Of a stretch of DNA of 64,000 bases, positions 8,301 to 17,593 are shown piece after piece. Origin of the DNA: Candidatus Nanosynbacter sp. HMT-352 (GTDB lineage Bacteria; Patescibacteriota; Saccharimonadia; Saccharimonadales; Saccharimonadaceae). The notes beneath the pieces were generated by a model that saw nothing but the letters and a program-made list of their open reading frames with translations, did no database searches and had not been told where the DNA came from. The stretch covers positions 1 through 64,000 of the forward strand of contig NZ_CP089290.1 in NCBI RefSeq assembly GCF_022819385.1. Direction: 5' to 3'. Each line of letters begins with the position of its first letter. Position 1 is the stretch's first letter. The position numbers were made by a program, and so were the translations under genes.

Positions 8301-9218
8301 TTAAGCGCCGATTTTATCTTTTTTATTGCCACGCTTGGCATTTCGATCGATGTATTCGATTATCTTTCCAGCCACATTTCGGCGAGTAATTTTCTCAATT
8401 CCAAATCCTGGACTAGCATTAACTTCCAGCACCAAAGCTCCACGGCTTGATCTCATGAAGTCAACTCCAGCAACCGTTAGCCCCATTGCCTTAGCGGCTT
8501 TCACGCACATTTTACGCTCAGAATCTGTCAATTTTATACTGGTTCCTTCGCCGCCCTTGTGTAAATTACTGCGGAAATCATCGTCCAAACTCTGACGCTT
8601 CATACTAGCCACCACTTGACTGCCAACCACAAACGCACGAATATCGACACCAGCCGACTCTCTAATAAACTCCTGAAGCAGTACGTTCGTGCCGTCCGAG
8701 TTGGTCAAATAAAACGCCTGTAGAACCGACTTGGCAGCCTTTTTAGTTTCCGCCAGAACCACACCATTTCCGTGCGTACCACGCGCCAACTTAATAATCG
8801 CCGGCATACCACCAATCTCTTCAATGAGCGAATCAATGTCAGTCGCGTTTCGAGAAAAGACCGTCTTCGGAATCGACACTCCCGCTTTAACTAATAACTG
8901 CGTTGAGCGCAATTTGTCCCGCGCCCTGGTAATTGCAATCGAGCGATTCATGAAAAACGCCTTCGGATACATCATCTCCAATTGACGCAAAACTGCCGTT
9001 CCGTACTTTGTCATATGGCTCGCGATTCGCGGAATCACCACGTCAAACTCGCCGATCTCCTTACCTTTGTAGATGACCGTCGGGTGCTTTTCGTCAATTG
9101 AAACGTAGCAGTTTTTATACTTAATAACTTTAACTTGATGACCGCGCTTTTCAGCCTCTTCTTTCAGGCGAAGCGTCGAATAATTAATGTTGCCGTTGGA
9201 TAAGATTGCAATTCGCAT
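8301..9218 (-). CDS. rimK: RimK-type ATP-grasp ligase
   Basis: The 305-aa product is an ATP-grasp enzyme of the RimK family. E. coli RimK adds glutamate residues to the C-terminus of ribosomal protein S6; relatives make gamma-glutamyl or lysine-biosynthesis amide bonds. The pre-ATP-grasp domain covers about 1-95, and the ATP-grasp core includes PAIIKLARGTHGNGVVLAE, DIRAFVVGSQVVASMKR and the metal-binding LEVNASPGFGIEKIT. The start overlaps the stop of the upstream RimB-like gene (TAATG), as expected for a translationally coupled pair. The true acceptor substrate cannot be read from the sequence. Confidence 0.88.
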   Translation of the reverse strand: MRIAILSNGNINYSTLRLKEEAEKRGHQVKVIKYKNCYVSIDEKHPTVIYKGKEIGEFDVVIPRIASHMTKYGTAVLRQLEMMYPKAFFMNRSIAITRARDKLRSTQLLVKAGVSIPKTVFSRNATDIDSLIEEIGGMPAIIKLARGTHGNGVVLAETKKAAKSVLQAFYLTNSDGTNVLLQEFIRESAGVDIRAFVVGSQVVASMKRQSLDDDFRSNLHKGGEGTSIKLTDSERKMCVKAAKAMGLTVAGVDFMRSSRGALVLEVNASPGFGIEKITRRNVAGKIIEYIDRNAKRGNKKDKIGA

Positions 9219-9724
9219 TACTTTTCTTCACCTTTCTGATGATATTTTTTATAAAATTCGTATGGATTCAATTTTACTTCTTCATTAAGACTAGCAGTTA
9301 CGGACGGTTTTTTCCTGCGAACATTTTTTCTTGATACGTCCACTAGGAATTTTCCAGAAATTGACCGTCTTCCAATTAACACCGGAAATTCATTCTTTGA
9401 CCGATCGGATAGATTCATCAGCATTTTAATTTTTCGCCCGCCAAGCTTCACCCAAAAGTGCGTTCGATAACGAATCTGATTTTGACCCATTGCGGAGCGC
9501 ACGCTGGCTACAGAATAATCAGTTCTCTTAAATACCTTACCATTATAATACGGCGAACCTTTACCAAACAAAGAAAACTTCAACACTCCATCTTTATCAA
9601 TGCGAATATTGCTCGCCCAAACCGCACTGGAATCGGCGCCCGTATCAATTTTAGCTGGGACTTTTTGCGCTCGCTTGCCAAAATCCACAAACTCAGTTGA
9701 CCCAATAATGGCTTTTTCTTTCAT
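9218..9724 (-). CDS. RimB/retropepsin-like aspartic protease (ATP-dependent zinc protease family)
   Basis: The 168-aa product carries the retropepsin-type motif KIDTGADSSAVWA (catalytic Asp near residue 27) and the family segments MGQNQIRYRTHFWVKLGG and FPVLIGRRSI. Proteins of this group (COG4067, RimB) are encoded beside rimK and are thought to act on RimK-modified substrates. Here the pair is directly coupled. The start at 9724 has no Shine-Dalgarno; CATAAT or TAATAT boxes lie 8 or 6 bases upstream, so a leaderless start is plausible. Confidence 0.85.
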   Translation of the reverse strand: MKEKAIIGSTEFVDFGKRAQKVPAKIDTGADSSAVWASNIRIDKDGVLKFSLFGKGSPYYNGKVFKRTDYSVASVRSAMGQNQIRYRTHFWVKLGGRKIKMLMNLSDRSKNEFPVLIGRRSISGKFLVDVSRKNVRRKKPSVTASLNEEVKLNPYEFYKKYHQKGEEK

Positions 9725-9747
9725 ACGTCAATATTATGGCACAAAAT

Positions 9748-12700
9748 CTACTTTTTTGCAACCTTTTTCTGCTTGCTCCTTTGCCCCCTGGCCACCACAA
9801 CCACCACTGCCGCAATGATCGATAATCCAGCCAAAATAGCTAATACATAAGTGTATCCCGACAATAGATATATCAAAGCTAATGTCACACATACAGCACC
9901 CCAGATCGTAATCAGTCGTTTGTTAAGCACCAACCCCATGACAACCATCAATGAATGCTCTATTAGGAATAATATTTCCATAACACTGTCTCCTGCGAAC
10001 GCCAGAACGAGAGTTGGCAGACTAAGTGCAGAGAGAGCCAGCACTAGGTGTACTGTCGTAGACTTATGAATATACCCTAACCAACGCCACGACATCACCG
10101 CTCCCGAAAGAATTGCCGCTGACCACAAATATGGTATTGTGATAGCGTGAACGGGTAGGGCTAGGTTTTTAATAGTAAATAAAACGCCGCACAAAATCAG
10201 GATCACACCTGAATCAAAATATAAAATATTCTTTTTAGGAACACCTTCGAACATCAAGGCTGTACCATTAATTATCCACACTAGCGACGCCAGAATCACT
10301 GACACCACAGTAGCGCTAACTGATGTAGCAATAGACAATAAGACTACCGACCAACCGATGGCGCTATAGAACGAAGAGTAATACCAACGACTCGACATCT
10401 TTCTGATTCGCGCAACAATAGCCAGACCGTAAAATACCGCAAAAACAATCAGGGCAACGACTGACATGAATTCGAGTGGAATGTCAAGACGTTGCGCTAT
10501 AAGGTAAAGCAACAACACTAGACTCGGGTGTGCAGCTATTGTCATTATTCGCCAATCTCGTTTAGCAAGTACCGCCATATAAAAAGCTACTACAGCCGCT
10601 AGCCACCCCAATATTTTGAACGACAAATCATATGTTGCCAGTAGATTAATCATTGGAAGCACTGTCGCTGGAACTACAGCGGCACACAGCGTCATATCAC
10701 TAATAATTGACGATTGCCTATTCATTCGCAACAGCCAGTACAAAGACCCAAAACCAACTAGACTCACCCATGCAGCAATTGCGAGATTGTCATTAAACGA
10801 TATATTCAACCAATGCAGGGATAATAAAACAAAGATGATTGTCATAAAATACGCACCACCCAAATAAATCTCTCTACGACATCGGTAAAATGCATAGTAG
10901 AGTGACACCACTAGCGGCAACCAAACTATCGGATGAATTGACGACAATACAATAAGCACAGCCACACCAACGATAGAATGTAATAATAACTCACGACTTT
11001 TGACGGCTGTGTTGCCATGACGACGATAAAGCCATTCTACTATTAATAGCGACGACACATTTATCCATGCCATTAGAATAGAGATATTTTCACCAGACAC
11101 CGCCAAACCTAAAGCTAGCAAAAATACTGACAACATTAAAGAAGCATGGACTCCGACTACAAACTCATAAACTTTTTCGCGCCATACAGCCACACTCATA
11201 ATGCCAGCACCGATAGCTATCGCGCCCGATAGACACATCAGGGCTTCCTCTGTCGCATAAGTGGCTATCATCGCTGAAGTAAACATTGCCATTAATAGCC
11301 AAGTTGACGCAGCGCCATACACTAAAGCAGCCTGACTTTTACTAATATTCGGACGCTTCAAAATTAGCAATCGGCAAATAACTGGCAGTGGCGTCATGAA
11401 TAGAAAAATTAGATACTGTACGCGTGGTGCTATAGCTATATCGATATTGAATAGTGTTATACCAATCGGCACCAATAGAATCCCAGATATCACAACCATA
11501 ATACCGAAGCGGGCACGACGTAACAAAAAAAGAATTGCAAGACTAATCGCTGAAATAAAACTAATAAAGGTAAAGGCAACCGTCATTCGTAGCGAATCTC
11601 CAGAACCGATCACGCCAAACAGAGCACTTAGTGACACAGCAAAACTAGCCCACAATACTATTTCATGATGTCTATCGTACTGTTTCTGAACGTACATTGA
11701 TACAGCGGACCAGATTATATTTCCCAGTGCCACTAACCCTAGAATCACGCTTACAACCAACTGATTATCGTCAGATAAATACATTGCGAAACTAGTAGCC
11801 ATCACCATTAACAATAAGCGAGCTGTTGTCAATTCATAAGTACGCATCTTTTTAGACTTCTCAACAAGAGCAACCGTAAAGTAATATGCAACGCTAGCAA
11901 ATAACAGTACACTAATATCTAATGCACCCATATATGCCGACGAGCTAAGCGCGATAAACATCGTCATCGGCACGATAAACGGATTTACAACGTTTAACGG
12001 TTCGACAAACTGACGAGGAAAGCGACTAGAAAAATATGCAGCCACAGTCATTAAGCATCCAAATAGCAGCATTACAACGTAATACCAGACCAGCTGCGCA
12101 TGCACAACAGCCGGCAAACTAGTCGTCATCGTAAACATCGATAGTAGCGACATATAAGCAAGGGGTCGACTATTTAATCTCACCGTAGCATCAACACACA
12201 AAACAGCACCAATTACAGAGGTAATAAGCCAGCACCATGCAGGGTCAATACCTAAAAGCAAATTCATAATCCAACCGCCAATCGGTACAGCTGCCAAGGC
12301 CGTACCAATAAGCGCTGTCGACGCAGATTTCAATATCGGCAAGCGAGCATACAATATCTGACCAATAATATAATAAATAAAAATAAACAGCCACACCAAC
12401 CCAAACCTAAGTTGGATAGATAGATTAATTGCCTGAGCCAGAAGCAATATTCCCGCAGTCAGAAGTAGCGATGCCGTATATAGCGCTATATTAATTGTAG
12501 TCTTACGACCCCTCTCCTTTTCCTTGTCATCAATATGTGATGTTCGTTCAATATTATTCTCAACAGGCACAGCAACCGTATTTACTCTCTCTTCAGCCAT
12601 GGAAACACTAGTAGGAATTATATTATCTAGATTCTCATTTTTACTGACATTTAACGGCGTATTCGCAAACCGCGAAGCGGCGCTTTGATTCTCGGTAATA

Positions 12701-12882
12701 AGCCTCACTTGACCGTTGTCATTCTCAATTTTGGCGCATCCATTTTGTGCATCACGCACGCCATCCCAATATCCCTGCCGATAATCTTCGGAATAATTAG
12801 ACGGCTGGCTATTACCTCTCTGTAATAATTTTATTAGCTTAATTACTACAATAATAACTATTATCAGAAAAATTAATCCCAT
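9748..12882 (-). CDS. Very large polytopic membrane protein, function unknown
   Basis: The 1044-aa product has one hydrophobic segment at the extreme N-terminus and a soluble, charged stretch (about 25-125, with YRQGYWDGVRDAQNG). Roughly 25-30 closely packed hydrophobic segments then run to the end, finishing in a Lys/Arg-rich tail. The look is that of DUF2339-like proteins, but I cannot confirm the family. TATACT at 12910-12915 is the likely -10, with a short leader containing AGAGGG/GAAGG before the ATG. It is one of the longest genes in the window. Confidence 0.8.
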   Translation of the reverse strand: MGLIFLIIVIIVVIKLIKLLQRGNSQPSNYSEDYRQGYWDGVRDAQNGCAKIENDNGQVRLITENQSAASRFANTPLNVSKNENLDNIIPTSVSMAEERVNTVAVPVENNIERTSHIDDKEKERGRKTTINIALYTASLLLTAGILLLAQAINLSIQLRFGLVWLFIFIYYIIGQILYARLPILKSASTALIGTALAAVPIGGWIMNLLLGIDPAWCWLITSVIGAVLCVDATVRLNSRPLAYMSLLSMFTMTTSLPAVVHAQLVWYYVVMLLFGCLMTVAAYFSSRFPRQFVEPLNVVNPFIVPMTMFIALSSSAYMGALDISVLLFASVAYYFTVALVEKSKKMRTYELTTARLLLMVMATSFAMYLSDDNQLVVSVILGLVALGNIIWSAVSMYVQKQYDRHHEIVLWASFAVSLSALFGVIGSGDSLRMTVAFTFISFISAISLAILFLLRRARFGIMVVISGILLVPIGITLFNIDIAIAPRVQYLIFLFMTPLPVICRLLILKRPNISKSQAALVYGAASTWLLMAMFTSAMIATYATEEALMCLSGAIAIGAGIMSVAVWREKVYEFVVGVHASLMLSVFLLALGLAVSGENISILMAWINVSSLLIVEWLYRRHGNTAVKSRELLLHSIVGVAVLIVLSSIHPIVWLPLVVSLYYAFYRCRREIYLGGAYFMTIIFVLLSLHWLNISFNDNLAIAAWVSLVGFGSLYWLLRMNRQSSIISDMTLCAAVVPATVLPMINLLATYDLSFKILGWLAAVVAFYMAVLAKRDWRIMTIAAHPSLVLLLYLIAQRLDIPLEFMSVVALIVFAVFYGLAIVARIRKMSSRWYYSSFYSAIGWSVVLLSIATSVSATVVSVILASLVWIINGTALMFEGVPKKNILYFDSGVILILCGVLFTIKNLALPVHAITIPYLWSAAILSGAVMSWRWLGYIHKSTTVHLVLALSALSLPTLVLAFAGDSVMEILFLIEHSLMVVMGLVLNKRLITIWGAVCVTLALIYLLSGYTYVLAILAGLSIIAAVVVVVARGQRSKQKKVAKK

Positions 12883-12909
12883 GCCTTCAATCCCTCTTAT
12901 GTTAGCTTC

Positions 12910-12915
12910 AGTATA
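12910..12915 (-). promoter_or_regulatory. Putative -10 box of the 1044-aa membrane protein gene
   Basis: TATACT about 28 bases before the ATG at 12882. Unlike many promoters here it would give a short untranslated leader. Confidence 0.45.
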
Positions 12916-12942
12916 GCACAGGATTTTTTCTCGACAAATATA

Positions 12943-14052
12943 TTAAGAGAACAGTCCTCGTTTTTTCGCACCCTTAAATTGCTCCAAAAGCTCCTTCTGC
13001 TTCTTGGTCAATTTGGTTGGCGTATCAACAATAACACCCACAATATGCGGACCACGAGATTCGCTGTGCAAATGTGGCACGCCATGACCCGACAACTTGA
13101 AGTCGGTGCCGCTCTGAGTTCCCGCTGGAATTTTCATCGTTATTACGCCGTCCACAGTCTCTACATCAATCTCCGTTCCCAGTGCCGCATCAACCATAGA
13201 AATATGTTCTTCGCTAAGAATAATATTGCCTTCACGAGTGAATTTTTTATGCGCCTTAACGCGAATGTGGACATACAGATCACCTCTACTACCACCAGCA
13301 ACTGCTTCGCCGCGATCGCGCAGACGAATTGTCGCGCCATCATCAATCCCTGCCGGAATTTTAATAGTGATATCCTGATTTTGGCGAGTCGTGCCTTTTC
13401 CTCGACAAACTGAACATTCTTTTTCAGGAACTTTCCCCTTGCCGTGACAAGTTTCGCAAACAACCGCCTGCTGAATTTGTCCAAACAGCGAATTCATCGT
13501 TCGAGTTTGCTGACCCGCGCCCTTACAAGTTGGACACGTTTTCATTCCAAACCCTGGCTCGGCGCCATCGCCATGGCAATGCTCACATTCAACATCCAGC
13601 ATTAAACTAATTTTCTTTTCTACACCAAATACTGCATCCTCAAAGCTTAGTGTTACGCTAGTTTCAACATCACGCCCACGCGAACTACCATTCCCAGAGC
13701 CGCCAGTTGCGCCACCGAAGAATTGGCTAAAAATATCACCTAGTCCACCATCACCAAAATCAAAGTGAACGTTTTGACCGCCGAATCCACCAAATCCTTC
13801 AAACGGATTGCCAGAAAAACCGCCACCAGACGCGCCACCAACGCCAGCATGACCAAATTGATCATAACGCTGTCGCTTCTGTTTGTCTTTCAGAACTTCA
13901 TAGGCTTCATTAATTTCCTTAAACTTAGCCTCATCGCCGCCCTGCTTATCAGGGTGATATTTAATTGCTAATTTACGAAAAGCCTTTTTTATCTCATCTT
14001 CAGAAGCGGTCTTTGGAACGCCCAATATTTCATAATAATCACGCTTGCTCAT
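12943..14052 (-). CDS. dnaJ: Chaperone protein DnaJ
   Basis: DnaJ delivers substrates to DnaK and stimulates its ATPase. The 369-aa product has a J domain (1-70, HPD at 33-35), a Gly/Phe-rich region (about 75-125), a zinc-finger domain with four CxxCxGxG repeats ([32 protein letters not shown]; about 150-220) and a C-terminal substrate-binding domain. A perfect CIRCE operator and a -10 box lie immediately upstream, so it is in the HrcA regulon with its own promoter. The -10 ends only nine bases before the ATG, leaving at most a 3-base leader. An inserted gene separates it from dnaK. Confidence 0.97.
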   Translation of the reverse strand: MSKRDYYEILGVPKTASEDEIKKAFRKLAIKYHPDKQGGDEAKFKEINEAYEVLKDKQKRQRYDQFGHAGVGGASGGGFSGNPFEGFGGFGGQNVHFDFGDGGLGDIFSQFFGGATGGSGNGSSRGRDVETSVTLSFEDAVFGVEKKISLMLDVECEHCHGDGAEPGFGMKTCPTCKGAGQQTRTMNSLFGQIQQAVVCETCHGKGKVPEKECSVCRGKGTTRQNQDITIKIPAGIDDGATIRLRDRGEAVAGGSRGDLYVHIRVKAHKKFTREGNIILSEEHISMVDAALGTEIDVETVDGVITMKIPAGTQSGTDFKLSGHGVPHLHSESRGPHIVGVIVDTPTKLTKKQKELLEQFKGAKKRGLFS

Positions 14053-14061
14053 ACCTTATAT

Positions 14062-14090
14062 ATTATACGCGTTTAGCACTCTCAGTGCAA
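14062..14090 (-). promoter_or_regulatory. SigA-type promoter of dnaJ embedded in CIRCE
   Basis: On the minus strand TTGCAC (14085-14090) and TATAAT (14062-14067) are 17 bases apart. The -35 lies in the CIRCE spacer, so HrcA binding should occlude RNA polymerase. Confidence 0.8.
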
Positions 14091-14099
14091 GAGTGCTAA
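14073..14099. promoter_or_regulatory. CIRCE operator (HrcA site) of dnaJ
   Basis: The canonical inverted repeat TTAGCACTC-N9-GAGTGCTAA, with both arms perfect. Confidence 0.95.
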
Positions 14100-14103
14100 G
14101 TCC

Positions 14104-14135
14104 AAAAAAGGCCGCTCTTTTTATCGAGCAGCCTT
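14104..14135 (-). terminator. Terminator behind the vestigial dnaK tail
   Basis: A stem of 10 bp with one mismatch or wobble (14108-14117 with 14126-14135), followed on the minus strand by T6. It was probably the original dnaK terminator. Confidence 0.75.
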
Positions 14136-14154
14136 CTTTGTAAATACGTTGAGT

Positions 14155-14202
14155 TTATTTCTCGTCGACAATTTCACCTTCGACTGGCTCGTCTTTATCA
14201 GA
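14155..14202 (-). pseudogene. Vestigial second copy of the dnaK 3' end
   Basis: Fifteen codons plus a stop encode [15 protein letters not shown], identical in protein to the C-terminus of DnaK at 15091-15138. At DNA level 43 of 48 positions match, and all five differences are synonymous (including TAA against TAG). It lies immediately after the gene ending at 14211 and before a strong terminator. It is best explained as the old dnaK end left behind when a segment was inserted. Confidence 0.8.
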
Positions 14203-14210
14203 CTCGGGCT

Positions 14211-14957
14211 TCACAGCTCCTCATCAAACTTGACAGGTAACATTTCTGTATAGATTTTTGTTTCACCATCAGAGCTGAATTCTATCATGAGACTACCCTG
14301 TCTGTGCCTATCTTGATAAGACTGGGTTGTATTATAAGGATAGACTTTTATATCTTTATCATTGTTTATACCGCTTTCTACAATCAAGTTATCAACACGC
14401 TCCTGAGATATTGGCGTCATTATCCATTTACCATCAGGGTCTTTGCAGTATTCGCCAGGAGTCATAATAACCATCTTGCAACTAACCGGCGACTGCTGTT
14501 CTACCCCCCCCATTTCTCTACGTAAAACTAAACCACTCAATTGATCTCCTAACGGAGAATAGTGCTGTATATACCCTCGCTTCGTACCGTCGGCAAATTC
14601 AGAAATCACAGCCACAGCCATACAACCCCCTAACCCATAAGTGGCAATCTTCTTCTTTTCACCAGATACTACAGTAATACTCCCATACTCATCCATCCCA
14701 GCCAACTCAGTACCCGCAGACTTCTCTATTTCATAAAAAGACGGAGTACTATGAGTCTCTTCGTTTTGCAAAAATACGGAAGATTCGCTCGGCTCAATCA
14801 TTGTAAAATCCCTCTGAGATCTATCTAAAGCCGGATTTTTATCATCGTAAAGACTTGCGGTCAGAGCATCCGCACCCATAAAAATGCGAATATATTCCGG
14901 CACTCTCTTCTGAAGGCGAGACTCATCTAAATATGATTCAATTATACCTTTTGTCAT
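14211..14957 (-). CDS. Hypothetical protein inserted between dnaK and dnaJ
   Basis: The 248-aa product is soluble, with no signal peptide or membrane segment. I do not recognise a family. The segment ATYGLGGCMAVAVIS followed by IQHYSPLG is faintly like the Cys/His active-site region of CheD glutamine deamidases, but this is only a visual resemblance. A TATATA/TATAAA stretch ends 5-7 bases before the ATG, suggesting a separate, nearly leaderless promoter. The gene is flanked by the true dnaK 3' end and by a vestigial copy of it, which marks it as inserted. There is no CIRCE in front of it. Confidence 0.7.
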   Translation of the reverse strand: MTKGIIESYLDESRLQKRVPEYIRIFMGADALTASLYDDKNPALDRSQRDFTMIEPSESSVFLQNEETHSTPSFYEIEKSAGTELAGMDEYGSITVVSGEKKKIATYGLGGCMAVAVISEFADGTKRGYIQHYSPLGDQLSGLVLRREMGGVEQQSPVSCKMVIMTPGEYCKDPDGKWIMTPISQERVDNLIVESGINNDKDIKVYPYNTTQSYQDRHRQGSLMIEFSSDGETKIYTEMLPVKFDEEL

Positions 14958-15015
14958 TGCAGTTTATATAATATCATATTTTGTAAAAATAGTCAATAAG
15001 TTTATCCTCATTAAA

Positions 15016-15043
15016 GAGGGGCTGCTCACACTAGAGTAGCCCC
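15016..15043 (-). terminator. Terminator after dnaK
   Basis: A 10-bp stem (15018-15027 with 15034-15043) followed on the minus strand by TCTTTAAT, a moderate T tract. Its sequence resembles the hairpin at 14108-14135. Confidence 0.6.
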
Positions 15044-15090
15044 TGACGATATTAGTATCTAAGACCTCTCAAGTCGTTTAGTAGCACCGG

Positions 15091-16983
15091 CTATTTCTCG
15101 TCGACAATTTCGCCTTCGACCGGCTCGTCCTTGTCAGACTTTTTGTCATCCTTAGACTCATCAGCCTTTTTGTCCTCAGCGGCTTGCTGGTACATCTTAG
15201 CCCCGATTGGCATAATCGCGTCGTTCAAGGCTTTAATTGCAGCATCCAATTCGTCCTTATCTTCAGAATCTTTGTGCTTTTCAGCCTCTTCGACCGCCTT
15301 TTCAATCGCTTGCTTATCATCGTCAGAAATCTTATCCTTGAATTCGTCCGGCATTTTCTTTGCCTGATAAATAGCGTTTTCAAGCTGATTCTTCGTATCG
15401 ACAGTTTCGCGCTTTTTCTTGTCTTCGTCCGCGTGAAGTTCGGCTTCTTTTTGTGCCTTCTCAATATCTTCCTTACTCATATTGCCAGAGTTTTGGATAG
15501 TGATTGATTGCTCCTTGCCAGTTCCCTTGTCTTTAGCCGTAACGTTAAGAATACCGTTGGCGTCAATATTAAAGGTCACTTCAATTTGAGGTACACCGCG
15601 TGGTGCTGGCGCAATACCATCAAGCACAAAACGACCCAAACTCTTATTATCATTAGCAAACTCGCGCTCACCCTGAAGAACGTGAATTTCCACCTGAGGC
15701 TGGTTATCAGCAGCTGTCGAGAAAACTTCGCTCTTACTTGTTGGAATCGTCGTATTTCGATCAATCAACTTCGTCGACACACCGCCCATCGTCTCAATTC
15801 CAAGAGAAAGCGGAGTCACGTCCAGAAGCAACACATCCTTAACATCACCAGCTAAGACGCCACCTTGAATTGCAGCACCAACAGCCACAACCTCATCTGG
15901 GTTCACACCTTGCATTGGATCTTTTCCAAAGAAATTCTTTACACGCTCGACCACAGCTGGCATACGAGTCATTCCACCAACCATAACTACATTGTTAATG
16001 TCGGATTTAGAAAGTTTGGCGTCCTTCAAAGCCTTTTCTACTGGACCGTCCAAGCGATCCAATAGGTCCTTAACCAAATCTTCCAACTTAGCGCGACTCA
16101 AGCTCATCTCAAAGTGCTTTGGACCATCAGCATCAGCAGTGATAAATGGAATGTTGACTTCATATTCAGTAACCGTCGACAATTCTTTCTTCGCTTTTTC
16201 GGCCTCATCCTTCAAGCGCTGCATCGCTGCATTATCTTTACGAAGATCAATTCCCTCCTTTGATTTGAAGTCGTCCAAGAAGTAGTTAACAATAGCGTTG
16301 TCGAAATCCTCACCACCAAGGTGTGTATCACCATTAGTTGCCTTAACTTCAAATACGCCGTCACCCAGTTCCAGCACCGACACGTCAAACGTACCGCCAC
16401 CAAGGTCAAACACCACAATAGTTTCGTCGTTTTTGCCTTTCTCCAGACCGTACGCCAAAGCCGCAGCTGTTGGTTCGTTAATAATACGCTTAACTTCCAA
16501 TCCAGCAATTTTACCAGCGTCCTTAGTCGCTTGGCGCTGTGAATCGTCAAAGTAAGCCGGCACCGTAATCACTGCTTCCGTCACTTTTTCACCCAAGAAA
16601 GCTTCGGCGTCAGCCTTGATTTTACTAAGAATCATTGCTGAAACTTCTTCTGGCGTATATTCCTTATCACCCATCTCGACCGCCACGCCAGTACCTTTTT
16701 TAACAATCTTGTACGGCATGATATCCAAGTCTTTTTGTACTTCCTTGTCGTCAAACTTACGACCAATCAAACGCTTAACGCCGTAAATCGTGTTTTTTGG
16801 ATTTGTTACACGCTGACGCTGAGCAACTTGACCGACAAGTCGTTCGCCCTTTTTATTAACCGCAACTACAGATGGTGTAGTGCGATTACCTTCGGCATTA
16901 GAAATAACCTCTGGTTTTCCAGCTAACATATACGCAAACGCACTGTTAGTTGTACCAAGGTCTATACCAATAATTTTACCCAT
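15091..16983 (-). CDS. dnaK: Chaperone protein DnaK (Hsp70)
   Basis: The 630-aa product has full Hsp70 length. The ATPase domain includes [44 protein letters not shown] and [10 protein letters not shown]. The substrate-binding domain starts after [10 protein letters not shown] and the helical lid ends in a highly acidic/Lys-rich tail with EGEIVDEK. A good Shine-Dalgarno (AAAGGGG) precedes the ATG. A dedicated promoter flanked by two CIRCE sites lies between grpE and dnaK, so dnaK can be induced separately from hrcA-grpE. A copy of its last 16 codons, stop included, is found downstream at 14155. Confidence 0.98.
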   Translation of the reverse strand: MGKIIGIDLGTTNSAFAYMLAGKPEVISNAEGNRTTPSVVAVNKKGERLVGQVAQRQRVTNPKNTIYGVKRLIGRKFDDKEVQKDLDIMPYKIVKKGTGVAVEMGDKEYTPEEVSAMILSKIKADAEAFLGEKVTEAVITVPAYFDDSQRQATKDAGKIAGLEVKRIINEPTAAALAYGLEKGKNDETIVVFDLGGGTFDVSVLELGDGVFEVKATNGDTHLGGEDFDNAIVNYFLDDFKSKEGIDLRKDNAAMQRLKDEAEKAKKELSTVTEYEVNIPFITADADGPKHFEMSLSRAKLEDLVKDLLDRLDGPVEKALKDAKLSKSDINNVVMVGGMTRMPAVVERVKNFFGKDPMQGVNPDEVVAVGAAIQGGVLAGDVKDVLLLDVTPLSLGIETMGGVSTKLIDRNTTIPTSKSEVFSTAADNQPQVEIHVLQGEREFANDNKSLGRFVLDGIAPAPRGVPQIEVTFNIDANGILNVTAKDKGTGKEQSITIQNSGNMSKEDIEKAQKEAELHADEDKKKRETVDTKNQLENAIYQAKKMPDEFKDKISDDDKQAIEKAVEEAEKHKDSEDKDELDAAIKALNDAIMPIGAKMYQQAAEDKKADESKDDKKSDKDEPVEGEIVDEK

Positions 16984-17034
16984 ATGATTCCCCTTTCTGT
17001 TATGATCACATCTGGTCTATATCTTATATTCATT

Positions 17035-17061
17035 CTAGCACTCTTTCGTGGCGAGTGCCAA
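17035..17061. promoter_or_regulatory. CIRCE operator 1 of dnaK (promoter-distal arm variant)
   Basis: CTAGCACTC-N9-GAGTGCCAA, one imperfect position per arm. It covers the expected transcription start of the dnaK promoter. Confidence 0.9.
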
Positions 17062-17068
17062 CTATCTC

Positions 17069-17097
17069 AGTATAAATAATTAGCACTCTCATGTCAA
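17069..17097 (-). promoter_or_regulatory. SigA-type promoter of dnaK
   Basis: On the minus strand TTGACA (17092-17097) and TATACT (17069-17074) are 17 bases apart. The -35 lies inside CIRCE 2 and the start point inside CIRCE 1, giving a doubly guarded promoter. Confidence 0.85.
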
Positions 17098-17106
17098 GAG
17101 TGCTAA
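17080..17106. promoter_or_regulatory. CIRCE operator 2 of dnaK
   Basis: Perfect TTAGCACTC-N9-GAGTGCTAA, 22 bases downstream of the grpE stop. Confidence 0.95.
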
Positions 17107-17128
17107 TAGCTGTTTTTTCGCAATCATA

Positions 17129-17593
17129 TTACTGACGAGTGACTTTTACCATTGCGTCGCGAATAACTGAGCCGTTCAAAGTATAGCCAGCGCGAAGTTC
17201 CTCGGCAATAACTTCCTTATCGCCATCCGTCGATTCGTCAAATTGAACAGCCTGATGAAATTCCGGATTAAACAGAGTTCCGGGTTTAGCGTCAATTTTC
17301 TCCAAACCAATCTCCTTCAATTGCTTGTCAAGCTGCTTGCTCAGACCAGCCACACCCTTAACCCACGCATTATCTTGAAGTTCCTCTGGGACGTTGGCGA
17401 CAGCTCGCTCAATCGTATCAATGACTGGCAACAATTTCATCACCGACTTAGTTTGACCCATCTCATGCGCTGATTGTTTCTCCGCCTCCACACGCTTACG
17501 ATAATTCTCAAAATCCGCTCGAGTTCGCTGCAGGTCCGACGTCAGCTCAGCAACTTCTTTCTCTAAATCTTCAACTTTTTTATTCTTCGTCAT
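17129..17593 (-). CDS. grpE: Nucleotide exchange factor GrpE
   Basis: GrpE releases ADP from DnaK. The 154-aa product has a long N-terminal coiled coil (KKVEDLEKEVAELTSDLQRTRADFENYRKRVE) and the C-terminal beta domain with FNPEFHQAV and LNGSVIRDAMVKV. It is slightly shorter than the E. coli protein. AAGGAGG precedes the ATG. The ATG overlaps the TGA of the 49-aa membrane ORF, so the hrcA - small ORF - grpE group is one transcript with coupled translation. Confidence 0.96.
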   Translation of the reverse strand: MTKNKKVEDLEKEVAELTSDLQRTRADFENYRKRVEAEKQSAHEMGQTKSVMKLLPVIDTIERAVANVPEELQDNAWVKGVAGLSKQLDKQLKEIGLEKIDAKPGTLFNPEFHQAVQFDESTDGDKEVIAEELRAGYTLNGSVIRDAMVKVTRQ

